A stretch of DNA of 64,000 nucleotides from Norana najaformis (lineage: Eukaryota; Annelida; Clitellata; Crassiclitellata; Hormogastridae): assembly GCA_964023275.1 (NCBI GenBank), contig OZ029915.1, positions 38,133,073 to 38,197,072 on the forward strand, in the 5' to 3' direction. Shown piece by piece: positions 44,264 to 55,159 of this stretch (position 1 is the first letter of the stretch; every line of letters begins with the position of its first letter). The translations under genes were made by a program, and so were the position numbers. The notes under the pieces are model-generated. The model saw only the letters and a program-made list of their open reading frames with translations. It was not told the origin of the DNA and ran no database searches.

Positions 44264-47200
44264 GTAACTGCTGGTCTTGTTTCTTGACCTGCATGTGTTA
44301 ACTAACAGCTTTTTAAATATCCTGCCTTGATATATACATACCCTAAATTATATCTAGGGTAGGTTAATGATGTAAAATAATCTAACAGTCAGGTGATGGT
44401 CAATGCTAAGAAAGCCTGATAGACAAACAAAAGTTCTGAGCTGTTCTGGACAAAGTCCAGCACTGCAAAAATAGTCATATAATACATACTATTGGATTCT
44501 CAGGCGTTATTGGCAGTGCAAAGCTCTTGAATTCACTGCTCAGTTCAGTTCATTGTGTCAGTTTTTTTATGTCCTTCAAGTACAAACGTAGGACTCATCT
44601 GTTTCAACTTGCTCACTCACTACAGCCTAACTTCTGGCTTTTGTGCCATATCAGAATTCTACATGGTTTCTCCAATGGATTATGATTTTTCATTACGATT
44701 TCATGTGAAGAAACCATTGATTTATGCCATGGGCTTGATGATAAAGGCACTATGTAAACCATTAAATTAGGTTAGATTAGAATACAAGGGACAATTGCTT
44801 AAGTCACAGGGATAGATACTGTATATACTGATGGTCATAAAATTGTTGTTGTTAAGAAATTTTTGTAGATTGTCAAAAGTACATAGAAGAAATAGCATAA
44901 AATATGTAATAATAATAATAATAATAATAAGACAATTTATATAGCGCCGTAGCACAGCCGAGGCCGAAGAAAAGGGCGCTGTACAAGGGTTAAAAAACAA
45001 AAATCAACTACAGTATGTGGAGAAATGGCCATTTTGGAGCAAGGAAGGGCAGTAGAGTTTACTCCCTGCTGAGGATATAAAACATTCATATGAAAGTGTT
45101 GTCTAAACAATGAAAAATGCCACAACTGTTTTAAATTAGTAACTTGAAATCTGTTTAAAGCCCTAGACGTATCAGTTAAACATTTTGGACAGAAGACCGG
45201 ATGAACTATATCATATTTGAAGCTTTGTTTTTGCATCGACGTGACCACCACCTTCTATGGGCTGTAAAGAGTGTATGTTAGGCTGTTCATTAATATTCCA
45301 TTAAACAGCTATCTGCCTCATCTGAGGCGATAGCACACAAAATGGTCTGAATTGTCAGGTGTGTGTGTGTGTGTGATTCAAGTGATACCTGTGCTGCAGC
45401 TTTACTCCGTGTTTTTTGTTCTGTCTCAAAGGAGTACACTTGAAGTCGAACCTGGTGAACAGGATCACAACTTGATAAATTGCCTTCAGAGAGACCTCTT
45501 CAGTTATGAACAGCAACTGCTAACGATACAGAGTGATCTTCAGATGGCTCAGCAAAATGTTAGTTGCAATAGCTGTTCTCTCAGCTTTGTTGTTATAGTC
45601 AGTTTTTATGATTCATGCAGGATTTAAACAGTGTAATTTAATTGTCCCTTTAAACCTAATCTAATCTGTAGATAAAAGCAAGACAATACTAACAGGCCTT
45701 AAGCTGCTTTGCATGTTTGTAAAGCTGCTTAAGGCCAGTTTGTACCATCTTGCATTTGTTGTTTGACTGCCGTGACCCACCCACACCTATGATTCCTCAC
45801 TCGGCTGATGGACATATTGCGTGTTAACAGATGCATTACTCACATACGTACTTACTTACTTACTCAGACACTTATAATCATACTACACAATGCATCAGTT
45901 AGTTGTTGCTTTGAAGTGAACTGTAATCAGCATAAGCAAGGCTTAGTCAAATCACCAAAGGACAGAGACACCAAATGTCAAGAATCATTCAGTGTTTCCA
46001 ATTGAGCAAGTAAATCATGTAACAACAAAATTAAATTGTTCTTGCCATTGAGTGCAGTTTTTAAGCAATTTTTAGAGCTAATTTGATTAAGCATTGGTTC
46101 ATGGGCTGCTTATCTGACAAAGTATACTTCAAGTATGAGATCCTGAATGCACTTGAGAAATCAGCGACATTGATGCAAAAGTAGATTCTTAACACCTGCG
46201 CCATTCTGTGCTGAAAGACATGTATACTTCAAAGCCAGTCAAATAACCAACTGTATTGGGTTGCTGCCAAGCAACCACCAGATAACTGCCATCCATCCTA
46301 ATGATCAACCTTTGCTTTAATTGCTTTCTAAGAATTGGTTTCTAGGACTTGAAATAGAATTGCTGCAAGTGCCAATTTGACTGAAATAAATGTTGTTAAT
46401 GTATAATATTATGATACAGACTAAATTTATTCAGATTATAATATATAGTTTTCCCAATCTGACTTATAGTCAGATGCTAAAGCCTGGTGATAAAATTGGC
46501 ATAAGTGTGAAAATCTTCCTATACTTTATCTCTTCAACCTTGTAAACAATATTAGTAATTGAACTTGAATTAAACTTTTGGACAGCCATGAAGAACTTGG
46601 AGTCTTAGACAATGCTCACCAAGTAGCCGTTTAGAGCTGCAGAGAAGCTATTAAGTGATAGGCAACACACATACTGATGCATACTTACCAATACTTATAT
46701 ACCGATACATCCATACATCTACATAAATAGCCTACATGCAAACATATATGTATACTTGCATACTTGACCTGGAACCGAATACTTGCCTGTCGATTTTGTG
46801 TTGACTGAGCATCTGTGAATAAGCTGGTCCCCATGATGTGGCTTTCATTGGGCACTGTAGAAATTTCAGGATTACGATTATGATTACATCCCGGATCCAG
46901 TATATATGTACATACATATAAGCATACATACATATATGTATGTACATGCATACATACATTACAATTCCTACTGGCATATGAAATAAAAGGACCAAGACAG
47001 GCTTTTTAAAGTCAGCGTTCTATTTTGAAGGAAAGGGGTAATCAAAGTCTTACTCAAATAGGAGTAATAGGATTGGTAAGATAGATTCATATAAATTCTT
47101 AGTTTCTTGTTCTTTATTCTCGTGTTGTAGATTGATGCACTAAAAACTGAGAAACTGAACCTTACAGCACAGTTGGCATACGAGCGACAGATGGGTGCAC

Positions 47201-50200
47201 TCTGCCTCCAGTCCGTCACTGATCAACTTACGCGCATAAGCAACATGATGGAAACTGGGAATGGTTATAACAGCAGCAGCAGCCCTGTTCTAAATCCTGT
47301 AAAACAGGCTGCCCTTAAAACTGAACTTGGCAAATTAGTGAAAGTCTTGGAGTTAGAGGAACTCAGGTAATTATTTGTATCACTAATATTGTTAACATTA
47401 TCATTGTTGACTTTGTTATTTCCTATAATAAAATTAGGCTAGGAAAATTAATCACTGCTTTGTTCTTAATGCTTGCTTTGTAAGATATTATCAGTGCATG
47501 AATGGTGGCTGTGTGTTGTATTTTTGATTGAATGACTTATTTATTTTGTGGGACTGCTGCAAATATGTTTGGATTCTGATCAAAAGGTTCTCCAACCCAA
47601 GAGTCATGCCTCTAAATAATACTGTTCACACAGCTATGTAATAAAAATGAACATCTTAGCTATCTTATGTTTCATTTTTCAGTGATTGATGTATTCAGTT
47701 ATTGATTTTGTTATATGTGCATGCTACACTGCAAAACCTGGCAACAGTTGAAATTTTCCAAATGACCTTGAAAATTAAATGTAGTTAAATGATGACAAAG
47801 CAAATTGATGTGGAAGAAAACAAAGAAGGTAAGTTCATTGTTACGATTGTGAATCCCAATAAAATGCTAGGTTGGTGAAAGGATACGATCAAATGGATTA
47901 ATTACAAATTTTTGCAGCAACCCTCAGTATGACCTTGTTTCTCAGTTTTCATACAGGTCCATTATCTCTATATTAGCAAATGTTTAAATCTTACTATATA
48001 GGCCTACAGTTTATAATTTTAATTTTTCTGGATTTAAACAACTGCTATTGTTTTGTACCTGTTGCCTCTTTGAATCAAGAGAATTGTTAACAGAATGCTC
48101 AATTTTATCTTTCTCAGGTTGACTGAAGGACTAGGATCAAATACATCTGGAAACACAGACAAGCAATTGGCAAACAATCGTGTATGCCTTAAACCAGTTG
48201 AGCAAAGCATCAATTCAAATTACAGTTCCACTGGAGTCTTTCATCAGAAGCGAATTCGTCCGACTTCTGTTGGAATGGTCAGATGTCGTTCTGCTCCAGG
48301 TCTGTGTGAAGCTCAAGCTGGTTCTTTGATCTGATTAATATGAATTTCAATGTAATAATGATAATTTATACAGCATCGTCAGTGGTGAGCATTTCTCTAT
48401 TGTGCTTAAAAATGTCAGTTGTCAGCACAAATACTAAGAGTCTCATAATTGGTAGAATTTCAATTGTTTGATACCAACAACTGTGTGAACTCATGTATTG
48501 CATTAAATATCAATTCTAAGTGACAACAAGAATTTGACTTAGACAAATGCCTTCTCCTTTCAATCAACATTCTAGTGTTCACCTGGCCCAGTGGCACTGC
48601 TTTTCTTTATTACATTAAAAATGCTTATTTTCATTTTAATTTAATGGAGGTGATATGTGCAGGTCTACTTAGTAATATACGAATTAGAACAATTCAGTAT
48701 ATATACATAAAGGAACCAACTAACCTGTCATCTAACTGAATTGAGTATATTTCTTTTGGTAACAATTCTGTTGCATGTTTTGTCTAATTTAATCTTGTCT
48801 TCCTTCTGTTTTTAGTTAAGTCAACATCTCCCAACATGTCCTTTGTAAATTCAAGTGACCTTGGTCAGGGAAAGGATTACTTTCAGATGCTGTACTCCGA
48901 TGTTAAACACAGACAAGAAGGAGGAATGAACAGAACTTCAAATCATCAGTCAGATAGAAACTTCACAACACAGTTATTGACAAGATCTCCATCCAGGTTT
49001 GAATTGCTATTGTTTTGTTACAGTTTGTAGCTAAATGTGAACATGCTTGATAGTTTGCTGTGCCCAGCAATGATGAGATGAACTTGCAAGAAGTGTTTGT
49101 AGCCTAAGACATGTACATTTACATTTAGACTTCCGTTGTTTTCATCGATGTTCAATAGTACCTCCCAATAAACCTCTGCAGCTTCTGCTGATCTTTGTAC
49201 TCTCTACATCCTGCTTTTAAGCAACTCAGTTACTGACAAGCCATAGGGCTTATTATTAAGGTTAACAAGAGTAGAACAATAATCATAAACTCAGTATTTC
49301 TTTTGCATCCTAAAATGCTAAGATAAATGTATAGTTTATTTACAGATTGTCATTTCTGACAAAATAAAGTACACATAGATTAGACCAGGTTCAGTTTAGG
49401 GTTGAAATACAAATGTGAGGGCATAACTTTAAAGTTTAACCTTGTGACCCACAGCCACAGAAACCCATAGCCTTAGAACCGAACCCATAGAAATACTACA
49501 GTGAGCATTCAAAGTCACACCTCAATGAATGAATCAAACTCTCAGCTGGCTTCTGTTCTGGAGTTTTTGGCTGAAGCCATTTCTCAGTTGAGGGTCCTGT
49601 CATCCTTCATACCAAGAGTCACACCATTGTAAGGTGAACAAACAGACAGCTTTGGTGGATGTGGTTTGGGGCCAAACGGTGAGGAAGGGTAAGAGAAGAA
49701 AAAGAGCTACCATAGGATGATTTTTAACTGGAATTAAACCTCTAAGGATAAATTGTGATTAGAGTTCTGTTCAATTCCCACTTAAAGAGTCCTTAATTCT
49801 GATGCTCAACTGTTGCCTTTTCTTGTATTTAGTGCTTTGCATGACTTACACATCGTTGAAATCCAACCTGATGGAACGTTTATCCGATTAGCCAATTCAT
49901 CCAACACAGTGGTAAATGTGTTTGCTTACACCATTCAATTATTTATTATTCAATTATCATTCAGTTATTCAATACTTAGAAGGGTATTTCAAGTGTGTTG
50001 AATAGATGGACGAGTTGGCATGTTGGCATCAAAATGTAAACCTGGCAGATCACTTAAATGTGACTCCCTTGTGTAGTAAGAATCAATCCTCCAAGGATTT
50101 GAAGAGGCTATGCTTTAGATCAAACACTACATGGGCCAAAAAACAATTCAAAAGGATATGGAATGGCATGGTTTTTTGGCTGAACACTGCGAGGAGGAAG

Positions 50201-52278
50201 GCCCAAGATAGGAAGCATGGAGGCACATCGTGGATACAGGTACACTCGAGTTTATCCTAGAGAGAGATACGGTCTTAAATTTTCCTTCCTACAGACCAGT
50301 AGTTTTAAAGGTGCTACACAATAATGCAGTGCAGTTTGAAAGAAATAGCAGGATCTTTATTTGTGAGTTTCATTTTATTGCTTCAGAAAGTCTCTATATA
50401 ATTTTCTACTCAATGTAAAGAACTCATTGTTGTCAGTAAAACTGATTTTAAAGACAAATCAGATTTTAAAAATCCTACCAACTGGTCTTCTGTTTTAGGA
50501 TTATGTGAACACTGATCATTGCTTATTAGTGTGGTAATATGTAATGTGGAATAAAACAACCTTGAATAACTAGAACCAGCAGTTTATTCTTCATAACATG
50601 AATTTTAGGAAATTTAATGCATGAACAGGTATGACTGACCAATTAAATATTCTAACAACACAAAATTGTGGCTATATGAATTAGAAATCTCAAACTCTAC
50701 TTGATTTACCTCTTTAGGATTATCAGATTGGAAATTACATTCTGCAACAAAACATTGGAGGGCATCCAGTTGCTGTTTTTCGATTTCCACCTCGTGTGCA
50801 CTGTCCTGCACTATCCACAGTGACTTTGTGGTCAGAAGGGTGTGAGGCAGCTGTACACTATCCACCATCAAACTTTATTTTCAAAGGGAAACAAAAATGG
50901 AGCATTGGAGCTCATGTCAGCACAATCCTGTGCCGACCAAATGGTCAGGTGAGCAACGTCCAGGTAAACAAAGTTGAAGAAGAAGAGGAAGAGGGAAGGT
51001 AAAGAAGATGAGTACTATCAGTGGTACTTGTCTTTTTAAGCCAACCCAAGAGGAACCATGGGCATGATTTGCTAGTAACTTTATTTTCTCAGCCTGTGCA
51101 TACAATGTGGTCTTATCACCTGGTCATCTAGTCAACAATATACAGTCACTTTACTTATTTTATAGGAGTTTGGTGAGGTGCTAGTGGATCAGGAATTAAG
51201 AAATAATCTGTCTTGGTGGGAACTGAACCCCAGCCTCCCAGTTGGCAGTCCCACAATGTAATCATGCACCCTTGGTGAGCCTGGTCTTTCTGAAAATTGA
51301 CTCGAATTTAATATGCTTTGGTACATTCTCTGCTTATGTCATGTGCATTATATTGCGGATGTCACTGAAGTTAGGTTAAAAGTAAATTCCATGCACTTAG
51401 TAGCTTAGCTGCTACTTTAGTACATGTACTAGTATTAATGATCCTGATTACTGTTTCACTTGTAGGCTGTTGCTTGGAGCACTGCTTTGCCCAAGCAGCA
51501 TTTCCAACAATCATTCTTCAACTGTCCAGATGAGAAAGAACTACGTGAGTTGCCCAAGGCGTCCAGCAGTGAGAATTTTGTGTTTGGCACAGAGAAAAAG
51601 ACCATGGAAAACTCATTTTATACTAATGAACCCCTCATCAGCCGTGAGCCACAGGCACCAGAAACTGTCAGCAAAACAAGTTCAAAAAGCAATGTCATAC
51701 CAGGTTAGTGCCTTTATTTTTAGTCTGTACTTAACACATCTCTCATTGTTGATATTCCTGTTTTGGACTTACATTCATTTTGGAAGACTTGAAATGGTGG
51801 CCTTTGTAAAGATGCACTGATTATTAAATGCGTAAGATCATAATGTTCTTGTATAATTGCTTCAACTAGTTGCCTGTGCATCGTGGGCAACTTGAGCTTT
51901 GTGTTGATAACTTAGGACCACACTCATCAAGCCATGTTCTTCTTCTCAGACTCACGTTAGGCACTTTGATAATCTCTGTTATTTTCATATTTGCAAATGA
52001 ATGAGTTTTGGAACATTGCTGTATAATTTTTCTATTAGATTACAAAAGTGAGAAAGTTATGGTACAAATTACATGCTGTACATATTTATGTATATTTGCT
52101 TGAACGCAAGTGGGACATTTTGTAAGCAACCTTTGTTAAAGTGCTTTAGACATTTGCTAAAGAAATTCATTTTCATCTTTCAACAGGGCTACCATTCGCT
52201 GGTGCCTCTGGTCGGCGTCTCGGAAGTGCATCGCTACGAAGATACCAGGCACGTCCATTCTCAGCAACAATGCTGTAG
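43629..52278 (+). CDS. Lamin tail domain-containing protein (LMNTD1/LMNTD2-like)
   Basis: Model of nine exons: 43629-44263, 45432-45558, 47131-47366, 48118-48299, 48816-48996, 49833-49911, 50718-50948, 51466-51703, 52187-52278 (2,001 nt, 666 aa, every junction GT-AG and in phase). Residues 1-200 are acidic and unstructured; about 195-290 are predicted coiled coil (LEENLDQLRNLYVEQEV, then QLLTIQSDLQMAQQN). The lamin tail immunoglobulin-like domain lies at about 455-565: LHDLHIVEIQPDGTFIRLAN, GNYILQQNIGGHPVAVFRFP, STVTLWSEG, ILCRPNGQAVAW. The C-terminus is Arg-rich (GRRLGSASLRRYQARPFS). The animal families with this domain outside lamins are LMNTD1 and LMNTD2; I cannot decide between them. Function unknown, possibly nuclear or filament-associated. 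The first in-frame ATG is at 43629 after a stop at 43545; a spliced 5' extension is possible. Confidence 0.85.
45432..45558 (+). CDS. LTD protein exon 2
   Basis: Acceptor GTCTCAAAG, donor AAT|GTTAGT. Coiled-coil segment LINCLQRDLFSYEQQLLTIQ. Phase 2 entry (AG+G = Arg) matches exon 1. Confidence 0.82.
45765..45868 (-). repeat. Family D dispersed repeat
   Basis: The reverse complement reads GTTAACACGCAATATGTCCA and GAGGAATCATAGGTGTGG, with an (AGTA)n edge. In intron 2 of the LTD gene. Confidence 0.7.
46763..46892 (+). repeat. Family A LINE 3' end, short copy
   Basis: GACCTGGAACCGAATACTTG, TTGACTGAGCATCTGTGAAT, GGGCACTGTAGAAATTTC and GATTACGATTATGATTACA. It lies in intron 2 of the LTD gene beside an ACAT array. 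Confidence 0.75.
46895..46965 (+). repeat. (ACAT)n microsatellite in LTD intron 2
   Basis: Follows the family A copy, suggesting growth from its A/T-rich tail. Confidence 0.8.
47131..47366 (+). CDS. LTD protein exon 3
   Basis: Acceptor CGTGTTGTAG, donor CTCAG|GTAATT. Continues the coiled coil (IDALKTEKLNLTAQLAYERQ) and a second helix KTELGKLVKVLELEELR. Confidence 0.85.
48118..48299 (+). CDS. LTD protein exon 4
   Basis: Acceptor TCTTTCTCAG, donor CCAG|GTCTGT. Low-complexity linker, includes KRIRPTSVGMVRCRSAPG. Phases fit exons 3 and 5. Confidence 0.8.
48816..48996 (+). CDS. LTD protein exon 5
   Basis: Acceptor CTGTTTTTAG, donor TCCAG|GTTTGA. Polar linker before the lamin tail domain, phase 1 in and phase 2 out. 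Confidence 0.78.
49833..49911 (+). CDS. LTD protein exon 6 (start of lamin tail domain)
   Basis: Acceptor TTGTATTTAG, donor GTG|GTAAAT. Encodes the first beta strands of the domain: SALHDLHIVEIQPDGTFIRL and ANSSNTV. Confidence 0.87.
50718..50948 (+). CDS. LTD protein exon 7 (core of lamin tail domain)
   Basis: Acceptor TACCTCTTTAG, donor CAG|GTGAGC. Encodes IGNYILQQNIGGHPVAVFRF, STVTLWSEGCEA and ILCRPNGQ, the diagnostic strands of the domain. Confidence 0.9.
51212..51288 (-). repeat. Possible tRNA-related SINE head
   Basis: The minus strand reads GGGTGCATGATTACATTGTG and GGGGTTCAGTTCCCACC, a box-B-like T-arm after a tRNA-like segment. Short, in the intron before LTD exon 8. Confidence 0.35.
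51466..51703 (+). CDS. LTD protein exon 8
   Basis: Acceptor TTCACTTGTAG, donor CCAG|GTTAGT. Opens with AVAWSTALP, the last strand of the domain, then a disordered tail. Confidence 0.87.
52187..52278 (+). CDS. LTD protein exon 9 (C-terminus)
   Basis: Acceptor CTTTCAACAG. Encodes LPFAGASGRRLGSASLRRYQ and a stop TAG at 52276. Terminal basic/serine-rich motif of unknown role. Confidence 0.8.
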
Positions 52279-52317
52279 GAATTCAGTTACCCTGCGACCA
52301 GATTTACATAAGAAAGT

Positions 52318-52323
52318 ATTAAA
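52318..52323 (+). promoter_or_regulatory. Candidate poly(A) signal of the LTD gene
   Basis: ATTAAA 39 bp downstream of the stop codon. Position-based only. Confidence 0.35.
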
Positions 52324-53014
52324 CTGTAGCTAGTCGAACTAAACCAAGCAAACTATTTATTGCTCCCACCAATTCTTTTTTGTAGTTTTTAAGAGATGGA
52401 TATAATAAGGCATGACTTAATGTGGATTGAGCTGTCTTCAGAAAGTGGATGTATAGGCAGTGGAAGATTGATCCAGAAGGTTAGTCCAGTGTTCGAGAAA
52501 GCATGATGTGCTATATATCATCATGTTAAGAAACACCTGCTTTGATCTTGAATCACTATGACCATGGTGGATATTCCTGCAGAGTAGTAAATTTACTCAC
52601 ATTACAATTTGTCTTGAGAATAAGGTTCAGATAACATTTGCGTGTATATTGCATTTATTGCTAACTATTTTAGTGCTTGCTACTTGAGTATTGAGCAAAG
52701 TTGTGACTTCAGGAGACTGCATTAATCTAGCAGCAGAATTGGAGACCTGAAAACCACAGCTTAATAATAAAATAATAATTCTGAGTTGGCCCTTCACCAA
52801 GATGGTGGCACTTTTTTCATATGTGCCTGTTTTGATTTTAACTCTGAAATTTTTGCAATTTCTGGCTTTTGCGTTCGTTTGGTAGATGCATTTCTTTCGC
52901 ACACTTGTTCAACTTGAACTCATTTTTGTTGAATTATTTGCACAGTTCAGCATAGTTCTTGACTGGCCTCGTGATGCGCCGCGTTGCATTATCACCTGGC
53001 AGCACACATGGCTA

Positions 53015-53290
53015 AATATAAATGTAAATGTACAGGTTTTTGTATAGCAACCATATGGCCTCAACCCTGCCTATTTTTCAATGAATTAATTGGGTGAGAT
53101 CCTTCACCACCACTACCCGTTTGAATGGGCGCCATGCTATTTAAGGTTCCCCTGTATGGACCGTGCTAGCTCAAGATTCAAATCTCTGAAATAACGAACC
53201 GGCATCCTCGTGCTCAGAGGCGCCTTGACGCACGCATGTAGCTAATCAGGCCAGTACTGCTGGCGTCACCTGACATCCAAGTGCACAAAT
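53015..53290 (+). repeat. Family B dispersed repeat, longest copy
   Basis: AAATGTAAATGTACAGG, then CAACCATATGGCCTCAACCC, GGGTGAGATCCTTCACCACC, GTTTGAATGGGCGCCATGCT and GCTCAAGATTCAAATCTCTG. The nearest thing to a full-length copy in the window; no coding potential seen. Confidence 0.72.
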
Positions 53291-53744
53291 GCCTTTAACA
53301 TTGTTTAATGATTTCAACAGTAAATAATTTAAAAACAAAAAATACACAAAATTATTTGTATTCATCATTTATTTAACTTTAATGATGACATGATAGATCT
53401 ACAACTGTAAACATTGCACTTATTTAATTAGAAGAAATTAGATCCACCAAGTAAGCAGGGAATGTGTAAATTTCTGTAGTTTCTTTCTACAAACTTCAAC
53501 CAACAAACATCATTGAAATGAATGCACCTTCAACATGCATTGAAGAACACTATTAAGCAAGAGTTGGTCCAATATATCAAAACAAAAGAAGCTTTGGTTA
53601 CTGAAAACTTTAAGACCATAAGTTTATTATTTGTGCAAAATTGCATAAGAACCAATGTCCGCCAAAACCAGTTTCCACCCTTTTACGCAACAAAAAGAAA
53701 CCAACATAAAAAATGTCCCCTCCCCTGTTTAAGGTTATATTAAC

Positions 53745-54000
53745 AGGTGGTTTCCCTGAAGCACCACATGGTGATTAATTTGTAGTGTGCTTGGTCTGAA
53801 ATGCAACAATTTCAGGTTCGAGCCTGCTGAGTGAAACTCCATGCAACGACCCTGAACAAGTCGTCTGCACACGCTTATCTCAGTCACCCAAGCTGCATAA
53901 TCGGTACCGGCACGATGCACTGGCCCTGTGTCCAGAACCAGCCATTCCTGCAATGCAATGGCCCTGCATCTGTGTCTGGGACCTTGGAATTCAGGAGCTA
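53745..54000 (+). mobile_element. Second tRNA-derived SINE-like element
   Basis: Box B GGTTCGAGCC (53816-53825) after a degenerate tRNA head. It is followed by a SINE-type body (CGACCCTGAACAAGTCGTC, CTCAGTCACCCAAGCTGCA, ATCGGTACCGGCACGATGCA). Box A is decayed. Confidence 0.55.
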
Positions 54001-54232
54001 ATGTGCAGCGGTTGAAAATTAAATGGCTCAGATATCTCAAGATAACTTCACAATCTTCAACAAAATCAATGCTGACAGTCCGATTTTCCTGAGCATCAAT
54101 GTTAACAGTCGTCGAAAAGGAAGTCAGTCAGCAAAAATGCCAAGTTTTCAAAACCCCCAGCAATATCGGATGACAAATATAGTGATCTTTAGACATTGTG
54201 CAAGTACAGAGCAATTCCCCAAAACTACCACC

Positions 54233-54312
54233 CCTTCTAATTGTAATTCCGAGATTTCTATTGCGCCCAACGAAAGCCTCGCCGCGGGGACCTGCTTATT
54301 TACAGTCGCAAT
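54233..54312 (-). repeat. Family A LINE 3' end, short copy
   Basis: The minus-strand copy starts with AATTGTAATTCCGAGATTTC on the plus strand and continues into GGGGACCTGCTTATTTACAG, parallel to the family A copy at 8.46-8.55 kb. Confidence 0.6.
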
Positions 54313-55159
54313 GGCTTATGCCTTAATGATTCTTTTTGAGACTTGTTTGCAGATGTTCATCCTCTCAGTGGGACTATAAAAACTCTCATGGCACAATGGC
54401 AGCACCTGAAGGTGATAGATGGACTTTTGACCAGAGCTTGTCTGGATGTTCGAATCTTAATCTGCAACTGTCGACATACTTCAAATCGATCCTGCCCGAG
54501 TATCGGGATTTGGAGGAGATCTCCACACCCACAATTACACCCCAGTGGAATATTGTTAAACTAGCGAGATATCGCTCCTGAGCGAGTTCAACTGTCCTAA
54601 ATACAAAGTAGGAATAATGGGTCATTAGGTTGAAAGACATATAGAATCACTGCCTACTAAATGTTGTGGGTTTCCTTTTAGTATGAACTACAACTTGTGT
54701 CCTTTAAAGCCGTACTTTGGAAACTATGTTGACGTTTTTGGAGATGCTTCTTCTGATGTCAGACAGCCTCTTCTCCAATGTTTCCTCTAAGCCGCGCTCA
54801 TGCGATGTGGTGCAAAACCTCTCGCTCTGTAGCGCACAACTTTTTCCCGTAGGGCACATGCATGCATACCTTTGGAAATTATTTTTTGCACGTAGCACAC
54901 GTCAGACTTTTACTATTCAAATTATTCATCAAAAAAAAAATGCACTAAAAAAACTAAGTTCCTGAGCCAAGTGATCTGTTCTACATTTAGCAATAACCCA
55001 ATTTTATGATTTCCAGTTCAGCCTAGAGTTATTCTTTTTCCTGTCAGGTTTTGTTGAGTCTACCTGCGTGTTAGTTTCAACTTCTAGAGTTATAATTAAG
55101 CCGCATGATGTCAGAATATAAGTTTGATGGATAATGTGTTATTTCTGCAATGAGGGTAA

